Of a stretch of 64,000 bases of DNA, positions 8,704-16,142 are shown one piece after another. The DNA comes from Clostridium ganghwense (GTDB lineage: Bacteria > Bacillota > Clostridia > Clostridiales > Clostridiaceae), in assembly GCF_026735165.1 (NCBI RefSeq), contig NZ_JAPQES010000001.1:434001-498000 (forward strand). Direction: 5' to 3'. A program made the translations under genes and the position numbers. Positions within the stretch are counted from its first letter, which is position 1. Each line of letters opens with the position of its first letter. Under the pieces are notes generated by a model. That model saw only the letters and a program-made list of their open reading frames with translations. It had not been told where the DNA came from and did no database searches.

Positions 8704-9957
8704 TCACTTTACCAATTTATTAAATTCATCTGACTTTGAAACTTTTTCAGCTATTTCTAAAACTTCTTTTGAAATGGATTCTACTGCCTTACTAAACTCT
8801 TCTTTGTCCAAAAGCTTATAAATTTTATTATTAAAGTTTAAATCATAATTTAGATGTCTATATCTAAATATTCCTTTTTTGTTAAAGCCCAATTTTTCTA
8901 CTGTATCAGCTAAATCCTTAAAATCTTTTTTATATTTCACCCATTCATCTTCTTTTAAATCATATAAAGCTATTGAACAATATATGTTATTATCATATCC
9001 ATCTTTACCTATTACAAACTTCAATTGTTTTCCTAAATATTTTCCATAAGTATAATAAAGTTCTACTTCTCCTGATTTCTTTTTTCTTCGAATAATAATA
9101 TTTTCCAGCCATTCTTCATTAAAATCGTTACTAACTTCATCATCAGTAAAGTTTAGTTCTATCATTCTTGATGTTATAGTATTGTGTACTTCTTTCCAAA
9201 ATTTGAATTCAATTTCCGCTTTTGCTAGTGATACAGCTTGTATTAACTTATCAGCAATTTCTAAATTATCTCCCTGTAGCAATAAATCTTTTAATTCCAT
9301 TTCAATTCCTCCATTTATTCCATTTGTTATTTTTCTGATTAAAATTGCATACTGATTTAAACTTTCTCTTATATTTGGAATTAGAGCTACTTTTTCTATA
9401 CAAGCTTCAATCCATTTCAAAATATGCCTTTTAAAAGATATAATTTTATAATTTACCTTTGAATCTCCTTTTCCTGTACTTTGTTCACTTGCTTCATCTC
9501 CATATAAGTTAAGATAAAAGATCTTATATTTTTTGCCCTTTGTTTTGGCATAATTATCATATCTTTTAAGCTGTTCATCTTGATCTCCTGCATCAATTTT
9601 AAGTTCAATAATTATTAAAATATCATCATTCTCAATACTAAAATCTAATCTTCCATATTTTCCAATACTTTTTTCTCTTTCAACTATAATGTTTTTATAA
9701 TCTAAATCTTTAATTTTTAATACTTTCTCAACAAATAACTTTAAAAACACTTTTTCTTGATTATGACTTCCTTGTGGATTCAAAAGTTCATATATGAATG
9801 CTGAATGAGTTTTAACTTCAAATCTTTCCATATTTAAAATAGAAAAAATATTAAATAATCCCCCTGTGCTTTTTTGAATTGCATTGTGCTTATCTATTAA
9901 AGTTCTAGCCTGAGAAATTAAGGCATGTACTTTTATTTCTTTTTCTTTTGTAAGCAT
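8704..9957 (-). CDS. PD-(D/E)XK nuclease superfamily protein
   Basis: 417 aa. The nuclease signature is near the N-terminus: RLDFSI (Asp105), then a hydrophobic strand IIIELK (Glu118, Lys120), followed by DQ and YDNYA, as in the PD-(D/E)XK family 4 type. An upstream helix with THSAFIYELLNPQGSH is also typical of that family. The remaining 200 residues are not recognised. These proteins are often stand-alone nucleases in variable regions, sometimes with anti-phage roles, but no partner is encoded next to it. It starts behind GGGGAGG. The gene with its promoter block sits between two copies of the MazG-gene 3' end (8527-8607 and 10011-10080), as if inserted as a unit. Confidence 0.75.
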   Translation of the reverse strand: MLTKEKEIKVHALISQARTLIDKHNAIQKSTGGLFNIFSILNMERFEVKTHSAFIYELLNPQGSHNQEKVFLKLFVEKVLKIKDLDYKNIIVEREKSIGKYGRLDFSIENDDILIIIELKIDAGDQDEQLKRYDNYAKTKGKKYKIFYLNLYGDEASEQSTGKGDSKVNYKIISFKRHILKWIEACIEKVALIPNIRESLNQYAILIRKITNGINGGIEMELKDLLLQGDNLEIADKLIQAVSLAKAEIEFKFWKEVHNTITSRMIELNFTDDEVSNDFNEEWLENIIIRRKKKSGEVELYYTYGKYLGKQLKFVIGKDGYDNNIYCSIALYDLKEDEWVKYKKDFKDLADTVEKLGFNKKGIFRYRHLNYDLNFNNKIYKLLDKEEFSKAVESISKEVLEIAEKVSKSDEFNKLVK

Positions 9958-9970
9958 ATAATATTCCTCC

Positions 9971-10011
9971 CCTTAATTTTCACATACTGTTTACAAAGAT
10001 ATTTTAGCATA
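9971..10011 (-). promoter_or_regulatory. Shared upstream block (C) before the PD-(D/E)XK gene
   Basis: Begins TATGCTAAAATAT and ends TATGTGAAAATTAAGG, running directly into the ribosome site. It matches block B (7931-7971) in 36 of 41 positions and touches the MazG-tail repeat on its other side. Confidence 0.6.
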
Positions 10012-10080
10012 GAATTATAAAAAAAGAAGCCAGAGGCAGCTTCGATAAAAATATCATTTCAGAAAACTATTTTGAAAAAA
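10011..10080 (+). repeat. Copy of the MazG-gene 3' end (R2)
   Basis: Identical to the end of the MazG-like gene over GAAGCCAGAGGCAGCTTCGA and similar before and after it. The frame still reads KKEARGSFDKNI and then diverges. On the minus strand the core forms a GAAGC...GCTTC hairpin followed by a run of T, so it could also terminate the codBA transcript. Confidence 0.75.
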
Positions 10081-10081
10081 T

Positions 10082-10113
10082 AAAACCATATACTTTTGGT
10101 ATATAGTTTTATC
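10082..10113. terminator. Terminator of codBA
   Basis: Inverted repeat ACCATATAC-TTTT-GGTATATAGT flanked by A- and T-rich sequence, 12 bases beyond the codA stop on the minus strand. Confidence 0.6.
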
Positions 10114-10124
10114 CTTATTTAAGT

Positions 10125-11390
10125 TTACTTTTTAAAATCTATATTAATTTCTTCCCCTAAATATACCTTAGTTGAAGATGGCTCTGTCTTACTTATTACT
10201 CTTCCACCTCTTATTGAGTAGCAAACAGGAACTTGACGTCTTATAGCATCATATCCATTTTCAGCTGGTAAAAGTATAAGATGGCCTGGCTTACCTACTT
10301 CTATACCATATTTATGTTGTATATTTAAAGTTCTGGCTGAATTAGTTGTTATAAATTTAATAGATTCATTTATCTCGTTATATCCCATTACTTGAGATAC
10401 ATGTAATCCAAAATGCAGCACTTGAAGCATATTACCAGTTCCAAGTGGATACCATGGATCAAAAATATCATCATGTCCAAAACACACATTAATATTAGCA
10501 TCCTTTAATTCCTTTACTCTAGTAACTCCTCTACGTTTTGGATATGTATCAAATCTTCCTTGTAAATGTGTATTTACAAGTGGATTAGCAACAAAGTTTA
10601 TATCAGACATTTTTAAGAGTCTAAATAATTTATATGTATAAGCATTGTTATATGAATGCATTGCTGTAGTATGGCTGGCTGTAACCTTATTTTTCATTCC
10701 TGTTTCTAATGCTCTAGCCGCCACCGTTTCTAAAAACCTTGATTGTTCATCATCTATTTCATCACAATGGACATCTATTAATGCATCATACTTTTGGGCA
10801 AGTTCAAAGACTTTATTAATGGATTCTACTCCATATTCTCTAGTAAATTCAAAATGTGGTATAGCTCCAACTACATCAGCTCCTAATTTTAAAGCTTCTT
10901 CTAAAAGCTCTAAACCTCTTGGATAAGATAAAATTCCCTCCTGAGGAAAAGCTACTATTTGTATATCTACATAGTCTTTCATTTCCTCTTTAACTTCCAA
11001 CATAGCCTTTAGTGCCAATAATGATTCATCCGTAGTATCAATATGCGTTCTAATATATTGTATTCCATTAGCTATTTGCCAACTCAATGCCTTTTTGGCT
11101 CTTTCTTTTACATCTTCTTTTGTTAAAAACGCTTTTCTTTCAGACCATCTTTTAATTCCTTCAAACAAAGTTCCACTTTCATTCCAGTTTGGTTCCCCTG
11201 CTGTAAGAGTTGTATCCAAATGAACATGGGGTTCTACAAAAGGAGGAAGAGCCAATGCTCCTTTTCCTTCTATAATCTCCTCATTCTCATATGCTTCTAA
11301 GTTCTTTTTTATTTCTTTAAATATGCCATTTTCAATTCTTATATCAATTAATTCATTTTTTTCTGCAATCTTAACATTTTTTATTAACAT
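10125..11390 (-). CDS. codA: Cytosine deaminase
   Basis: 421 aa, the usual length. It is an amidohydrolase that converts cytosine to uracil and ammonia in the cytosol. The metal ligands are visible: HVHLD (His55, His57), the DVHCDEID segment with the third histidine, and the [14 protein letters not shown] segment with the catalytic-metal aspartate, which is characteristic of cytosine deaminase rather than of other amidohydrolases. The start codon overlaps the end of codB by 7 bp, and AGGAG lies inside codB. It is co-transcribed behind the permease and under the attenuator at 12724-12865, so it should fall when UMP is abundant. Isocytosine or other pyrimidine analogues are possible side substrates. 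Confidence 0.93.
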   Translation of the reverse strand: MLIKNVKIAEKNELIDIRIENGIFKEIKKNLEAYENEEIIEGKGALALPPFVEPHVHLDTTLTAGEPNWNESGTLFEGIKRWSERKAFLTKEDVKERAKKALSWQIANGIQYIRTHIDTTDESLLALKAMLEVKEEMKDYVDIQIVAFPQEGILSYPRGLELLEEALKLGADVVGAIPHFEFTREYGVESINKVFELAQKYDALIDVHCDEIDDEQSRFLETVAARALETGMKNKVTASHTTAMHSYNNAYTYKLFRLLKMSDINFVANPLVNTHLQGRFDTYPKRRGVTRVKELKDANINVCFGHDDIFDPWYPLGTGNMLQVLHFGLHVSQVMGYNEINESIKFITTNSARTLNIQHKYGIEVGKPGHLILLPAENGYDAIRRQVPVCYSIRGGRVISKTEPSSTKVYLGEEINIDFKK

Positions 11391-12658
11391 GCCCTCAACT
11401 CCTCATCTTCTGTATCTTCTTTTATTTCTTCTTTAATAACTTTTGCTAATATAATATGTGTTACTCCCGTTATAATTAATGAGTTTAATGATGGGATTCC
11501 AATAGTTAAATATTTTCCAGCTAATATTCCTAGTATGCAAGCTACTATAGCTTTATAATTCATAGATTTAAAATTAGCTTCTTCAAAGTTTTCATATTTT
11601 CTTTTTCTTACAAAGAAATAATCAGCTATTATTACTCCTCCAACAGCCGGAATCATTGCTCCTAACAAACTTAAGAAGCTTACAAAATTATTATATAACC
11701 ATAAAGCTCCTAAAGTACCTAGAATTCCATTGAATATTACTACCTTACTTTTAGGAATCTTTGTTATATTTGATATTCCAAGTCCTGATGTATATATAGC
11801 ATTGTCATTAGTCGTCCATATGTTTAAACCTAACACTATTATTGCTGGTATTATTAATCCTTGTGATATCATAACATCTGATATATCTGAATAACCCGTA
11901 GCCATAGCCCCTACAGCTCCAAATAAGAACATTAGTGAATTACCTATAAAGAAAGCTATTACTGTTGTTATTACAGCAACCTTTTTATTCTCTGCAAACC
12001 TTGCAAAGTCCGGTGTTGTACTTCCTCCACTTATGAAAGATCCCACACATAAAGTCAAAGCTGTTACTAAACCCATTTTTCCGTTTGATGTTATATTCAA
12101 TAGTTGAGAAATACCTCCTATTGAATTTATTGCTTTAAATACTGATGTACACCCCAATAGTGTTATAGATGGTACTGCTACTGCACTTAATATAGTTAGA
12201 GACTTCATTCCAAAATACGCTGTTGAGGTCATTAATAATCCTGATACTGCTACTAATACGTATATATTTAATCCTGTTATTTTGCTTACTGGTATTGCAA
12301 ACATGGCAACTCCAACTCCAAACCATCCTATTTGAGTAAAGCTTGTTAAGAAAGATGGTAAGTACGCTCCCTTTTCTCCAAAAGAATATCTTGCTAATAA
12401 ATGCATGGAAAGACCTGTATCTGCTCCTATATATGCTAGTGCTCCTGTATAAATTGCTAAAATTAAGTTTCCTAAAAATACAGCTAAAGCAAACTCTTTC
12501 AATGACAGCGCTGCCCCTAAGGTTCCACCTGTAAGCATGCTAGCTGAGAAAAATGTAAAACCCAGCATAACCACAAACATTGAAATAAATCCTTTTTTAT
12601 CCTTTTGTGGTACTGATTTAAGTGAATAATCCTTGTCTACATATTGTTTTTTACTCAT
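11384..12658 (-). CDS. codB: Cytosine permease (NCS1 family)
   Basis: 424 aa with about twelve hydrophobic segments, as in nucleobase:cation symporters of the NCS1 family. It has the family's early motif region ([17 protein letters not shown], then GGTLG) and a [11 protein letters not shown] segment typical of CodB. It imports cytosine for the deaminase encoded next in the operon. The start follows AAGGAGGAG. The roughly 205-base leader between promoter and start carries a PyrR-binding hairpin and terminator. A purine/allantoin permease would be the main alternative, but adjacency to codA decides for cytosine. Confidence 0.92.
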   Translation of the reverse strand: MSKKQYVDKDYSLKSVPQKDKKGFISMFVVMLGFTFFSASMLTGGTLGAALSLKEFALAVFLGNLILAIYTGALAYIGADTGLSMHLLARYSFGEKGAYLPSFLTSFTQIGWFGVGVAMFAIPVSKITGLNIYVLVAVSGLLMTSTAYFGMKSLTILSAVAVPSITLLGCTSVFKAINSIGGISQLLNITSNGKMGLVTALTLCVGSFISGGSTTPDFARFAENKKVAVITTVIAFFIGNSLMFLFGAVGAMATGYSDISDVMISQGLIIPAIIVLGLNIWTTNDNAIYTSGLGISNITKIPKSKVVIFNGILGTLGALWLYNNFVSFLSLLGAMIPAVGGVIIADYFFVRKRKYENFEEANFKSMNYKAIVACILGILAGKYLTIGIPSLNSLIITGVTHIILAKVIKEEIKEDTEDEELRAC

Positions 12659-12723
12659 ATTTTCTCCTCCTTTTTTTTAAGGAGAACTAGTACATTTTTT
12701 AATATAAGTTTATTTTGACTAAT

Positions 12724-12865
12724 AAAAAAGACCCTTTATATTTCTATAAAAGGTCGCGAAAACTTACTATATTAATCATAAACTTATAAATAGAATTTAA
12801 GTCTATAAATCTCTACGACCTTATTAGTCTCTCTGGACTAATATTAAAGGCACTAATTCTCTTCT
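12724..12865 (-). promoter_or_regulatory. PyrR-dependent transcription attenuator
   Basis: Reading the minus strand, the leader first forms a hairpin (12850-12818) whose loop contains AGTCCAGAGAGACT, the conserved PyrR-binding loop. Its 3' arm continues into AAGGTCG. That GGTCG can instead pair with CGACC at about 12756-12752 as an antiterminator, and this CGACC is also the 5' arm of a terminator (GACC...TATA/TATA...GGTC, 12755-12730) ending in TTTTTT. The three mutually exclusive hairpins are the known PyrR mechanism: with UMP-bound PyrR the first hairpin is held and the terminator forms. pyrR itself is not in this window. Confidence 0.88.
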
Positions 12866-12871
12866 TGTAGA

Positions 12872-12900
12872 ATAATACCATACTTCACCTATTAAATCAA
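12872..12900 (-). promoter_or_regulatory. Promoter of codBA
   Basis: On the minus strand TTGATT (12900-12895), a 17-base spacer, and TATTAT (12877-12872). This places the start of the leader RNA just before the PyrR hairpin. The remaining gene-free bases 12901-13071 are AT-rich and show only a degenerate relative (12938-12975) of a stretch near 8190. Confidence 0.7.
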
Positions 12901-13071
12901 TAAAAAACAATATTTCCAAAATATTAGATATTTCAATTAGAAATTTAAGAATTTCCACATAAAACTTCTTATCTTCTAAATAAAAGATTTTAGAGTTATT
13001 CCTACCTTAAACTTTTTAAGTTATTTTTAAATAATTCATTATTACTAACCTTATCTACTTCATCTATTAAC

Positions 13072-13106
13072 AAAAAGGGTATCTTCAAAAACGAAGATAC
13101 CCTTTT
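13072..13106. terminator. Strong bidirectional hairpin in the codB/13232 gap
   Basis: Arms AAAAGGGTATCTTC and GAAGATACCCTTTT with a 6-base loop and A/T tails on both sides. Both adjacent genes are transcribed away from it, so no known transcript ends here. It may insulate the promoters or end an unannotated small RNA. Confidence 0.7.
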
Positions 13107-13121
13107 AACGCTATAAAACAC

Positions 13122-13151
13122 ATTGACACCTATCATTGTCAATGTTATAAT
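13122..13151 (+). promoter_or_regulatory. Sigma-A promoter with an overlapping inverted repeat
   Basis: Perfect TTGACA (13123-13128), 17-base spacer and perfect TATAAT (13146-13151). The inverted repeat ATTGACA (13122-13128) / TGTCAAT (13137-13143) covers the -35 and spacer, an arrangement typical of a repressor or activator site. It drives the two-gene operon at 13232. Confidence 0.78.
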
Positions 13152-13231
13152 ATTCAATTATATCGTATAATATTTTAGTATAACACATTTTAATGTAAAA
13201 GTCAATACTTTTTTGAAGGGAAGTTTTAAAA

Positions 13232-13699
13232 ATGAAAAATTCTATTGATTTGTTTGAAAGTAACTTACTAGAAAAACAAGTTTTTAATGACATAATTCAA
13301 TGTAATGAATTTACAAGAAAATATGGATTAAAGCTTTGTGAGGAAGATGTTAAAGAGATTATTAACACAAGAAATATAGCACTTCAAAAAAGCGGAAGAA
13401 TAGAATTCAATGGTCAAATTATAAACAAAATTATTACAGCATTTTGTGATTCGCCATATATATCTCAATATAATTACAGTGATACAATAAATGAACTTGT
13501 AGAAATTTTTTATAATTATAAGAATGAAACTTTAGATTATATAAGTGATGATGAATTAATAGAAATTATGAAGGAAATGTTTGATAACTATTGCCAAGGA
13601 TCATTGGAGCTTTTAGAAGGAAAAGTATTGTATAAAATCGCTGATAATATAAGAAGTGGTTTCAAAGATTATACAAATCTTGATAATGAAAAGGATTGA
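13232..13699 (+). CDS. Uncharacterised protein, DUF6323-like
   Basis: 155 aa, no signal peptide or membrane segment, acidic and helical. From memory it resembles the small clostridial family DUF6323, which is found directly before a DUF6179 protein; that assignment is tentative. It starts at ATG behind GAAGGGAAG, and 6 bases separate its stop from the next gene, so the two are surely co-transcribed from the promoter at 13122-13151. No catalytic motif is evident; conserved-looking stretches are EFTRKYGL and CDSPYISQYNYSDTI. The near-consensus promoter with an operator-like repeat suggests tightly controlled but strong expression. Confidence 0.6.
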   Translation: MKNSIDLFESNLLEKQVFNDIIQCNEFTRKYGLKLCEEDVKEIINTRNIALQKSGRIEFNGQIINKIITAFCDSPYISQYNYSDTINELVEIFYNYKNETLDYISDDELIEIMKEMFDNYCQGSLELLEGKVLYKIADNIRSGFKDYTNLDNEKD

Positions 13700-13705
13700 T
13701 GAGTT

Positions 13706-15049
13706 ATGGAGAAGAGAAATAATATTCAAAAATACAACTATTCTATAGAGGACTTCAGTGAGAAAGATTTTTTTAAGGATGTTTTAGTAAGCTGTTATGA
13801 TAAAAAGCTGCTAGATGATAATATTTTAGCTAGAATATATTATGAAAGAATGGAACTTTTAAAAGTAAAACTAAAATATTACACAAAAGATGAAAGTAGT
13901 TCAGTTATGGTAGAAGTGGCTGAAAGTATTTTACAGTGTATTGATTATACCATAGGAATTTATCTAAAGACCTTTGACAATATGGAATTTATAATAGAAG
14001 AATTAAAGCATACCAGCTTATCTGATATGTTAAAAATGGGACATGATTTAATCAAGAAGAAAACATTAGAGCGCAAGAAGTTACTTCAGAAAATTAATGA
14101 AAATAAGCTTAAAGTTGATAATTATTCATATAACGACACTATAGATTATGGTATTCCATTATTTTTTAAAGAATATGATGATTTTTTTGCAGCTCATGAA
14201 ACTCCAGGATCAATAGATTATCAACTTTATCTTTACATTGATGATATTAAGTATACAGGTATTGAGTATATTTATAATTATTTAGATACTTTAAGTTTAG
14301 AAAATGAGTTTTGTCATAACTTTGAAATTAGTGAAATTAATAAGTTATTAAAAGGCTATGATAAAAAGTGTGAACTATTACTTATAAACATATTTGAACT
14401 AGTATTGATTAATTCCTTAGGAAGAATTATTTGTGGCAAAGATTTAAACAGCCTTAATATTAATAGTTTGGATAGGAAACATATAAAAAATCGGTTAGGA
14501 AAATTATCTTTAGAAGAACTACAAGGAGAATTATTAAGATATGCAAAAATATGCTATAAAAGGTTAGATATCAAAAATGCAGCTTTGGTAACTTATATTA
14601 AAAAGTCTACATTAAAAATAACTTTATTCATAAAAGAACATCTAAAACTAAATAGATTAGAAACAGTATTCATATCCTTTAATGAGGAGGATGGCAATGA
14701 AATAATTCAATATACTGATGGTAAGAAAATGGCAAATTATGAATTTAAAAAGTTAAGTGAAGAAATTCGCGAGTGCTCTTTAGTGGAAGATAAAATAGCA
14801 TTAATTAAAAATAACATTAAGAGTCTAAAAGATTTAGTTGATATGTTAAATGCTGATTGTTTATTTGAAGATGAATATATTATGTATTTCAAAAGCTTAT
14901 CTAAAATGGAAATAATTCTTTTGTCAAAATATATATCTGAGTTAAGCCTTGAAAAAGATTTGTATTTTCAATTTAATAATTATATTTTGAGTTTAAGTGA
15001 AGAAGAACAGATGGCAATAAGTGAAATTAAAGAAAGAATACAGTTATAA
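13706..15049 (+). CDS. Uncharacterised protein, DUF6179-like
   Basis: 447 aa, soluble, mostly helical by composition, family not known to me beyond a tentative match to DUF6179. No nucleotide-binding loop, metal-site cluster or transmembrane segment is visible. Notable local patterns are YIDDIKYTGIEYIYNYLDTL in the middle and SLEELQGELLRYAKICYKRL further on. It is the second gene of the operon beginning at 13232 and ends just before a perfect palindromic terminator. The tight pairing of the two genes implies a shared job, perhaps a complex, which cannot be named from the sequence. Confidence 0.6.
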   Translation: MEKRNNIQKYNYSIEDFSEKDFFKDVLVSCYDKKLLDDNILARIYYERMELLKVKLKYYTKDESSSVMVEVAESILQCIDYTIGIYLKTFDNMEFIIEELKHTSLSDMLKMGHDLIKKKTLERKKLLQKINENKLKVDNYSYNDTIDYGIPLFFKEYDDFFAAHETPGSIDYQLYLYIDDIKYTGIEYIYNYLDTLSLENEFCHNFEISEINKLLKGYDKKCELLLINIFELVLINSLGRIICGKDLNSLNINSLDRKHIKNRLGKLSLEELQGELLRYAKICYKRLDIKNAALVTYIKKSTLKITLFIKEHLKLNRLETVFISFNEEDGNEIIQYTDGKKMANYEFKKLSEEIRECSLVEDKIALIKNNIKSLKDLVDMLNADCLFEDEYIMYFKSLSKMEIILLSKYISELSLEKDLYFQFNNYILSLSEEEQMAISEIKERIQL

Positions 15050-15070
15050 TACCTTTATTATCTAGGGTCT

Positions 15071-15106
15071 GTAAATAAGTTTGTGAATTTACACAAACTT
15101 ATTTAC
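15071..15106. terminator. Perfect palindrome between convergent genes
   Basis: 15-bp perfect arms GTAAATAAGTTTGTG / CACAAACTTATTTAC around a 6-base loop. The right arm encodes the last five codons and part of the stop of the methyltransferase gene on the minus strand, so coding sequence and terminator overlap. Confidence 0.72.
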
Positions 15107-15730
15107 ATATCCCAATGTATAAACTAAAAATCTTTCACGATCATCTAACTCATATAAATCAGGTAGTTTAACCTCTTTTTTAAGAGTAAATGATGCGCAA
15201 TTTTCTATATAGTATATATAATCTTCAGAAGGATAATATAGTATAATATCCACCGTTCTTTCAACTTCTTCTACAGAAATTAAAATATTTGAGAGAACCT
15301 TCATAAATATCTGTACTGAAAAAGGATTAAAAAAATAAAATTTATTATCTGTTGGTTTTATTTCATAATTTTCTGCAAAACAGTTTAGAAAATTTATTTT
15401 ATCTTCTTTTTTATTATGTTTTTTCAAGTAATCTTTCTTATTACAAAGAGCCCTATCATAGAAATAATTATTCATTTCTATGCCTGTAACATAACAGTCA
15501 AAAGAATAATTTAAATAAAAATTAAGCCTTCCTTTTCCACATCCAAAGTCAACTATACTGTCATTTTCATTTAACTTATAATATTTAAACAAAGTTTCTA
15601 AAGCATCATAAGAAGTTGCTTCATATCTATTATAATGAAGAGAGTCATAAAATACCTTTTGATCTCCACATGTTTTTATGTTAAGAATTTTTTCAAAATG
15701 TTCATCGCTAATAATTTTTTCATTACTCAT
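15089..15730 (-). CDS. Class I SAM-dependent methyltransferase
   Basis: 213 aa. The SAM-binding motif I is clear: SIVDFGCGKGRLNFYL at about residues 59-74, followed by VTGIEMN (motif II acidic residue) and a later FYFFNPFS in the position of motif IV. The family fits small-molecule or protein methylases; the substrate cannot be read. The NPF-like FFNPF resembles N-methyltransferases but is not decisive. It starts behind GAGGTAAC, 45 bp downstream of the CheY-like gene, and could be the last member of the kinase/CheY transcript. The C-terminal codons are part of a palindromic terminator. Confidence 0.78.
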   Translation of the reverse strand: MSNEKIISDEHFEKILNIKTCGDQKVFYDSLHYNRYEATSYDALETLFKYYKLNENDSIVDFGCGKGRLNFYLNYSFDCYVTGIEMNNYFYDRALCNKKDYLKKHNKKEDKINFLNCFAENYEIKPTDNKFYFFNPFSVQIFMKVLSNILISVEEVERTVDIILYYPSEDYIYYIENCASFTLKKEVKLPDLYELDDRERFLVYTLGYVNKFV

Positions 15731-15775
15731 TAATAAGTTACCTCATTTACATTGAAAGTTTAATTTCTTCTATTT

Positions 15776-16138
15776 CTAAAGCTCAAGTATCTCATTTATT
15801 GTTTCTACAATTTTTTCTTCTGAAAAAGGTTTTAAAATATATCCTTTAGCCCCTTTTATTACTGCATCTACAATAATATTTTTTTCTTGTACTGAACTAA
15901 TCATTATTATTTTAGCCTTATTATCATAATTTATAATTTGTTCTAAAGCACCTATTCCATCATTATTAGGCATGGATATATCCATAGTTATTAAATCAGG
16001 TTTATATGTTTTGTAAGCTGATACTGCTTTACTACCATTATTTGCTTCTGCTACTACCTCATGCCCTACACTTTCTAATATACTTTTAAGTTTTTTTCTC
16101 ATAAAAATCGCATCATCAACAACTAAAATCGAAGCCAT
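15776..16138 (-). CDS. CheY-like single-domain response regulator
   Basis: 120 aa, only a receiver domain. The acidic pair DD (8-9), phospho-acceptor Asp in LITMDISMP (about 54), the switch Ser in MISS and Lys in KPFSEEK are all present. There is no output domain, so signalling is through protein contacts as with CheY. It lies 4 bp after the stop of the CheA-like sensor kinase gene and is presumably its phosphorylation partner. Ribosome site AAGGAG overlaps the kinase stop region. No other che gene (cheW, cheB, cheR) is nearby, so a link to flagellar motility is uncertain. Confidence 0.88.
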   Translation of the reverse strand: MASILVVDDAIFMRKKLKSILESVGHEVVAEANNGSKAVSAYKTYKPDLITMDISMPNNDGIGALEQIINYDNKAKIIMISSVQEKNIIVDAVIKGAKGYILKPFSEEKIVETINEILEL

Positions 16139-16142
16139 TCTG

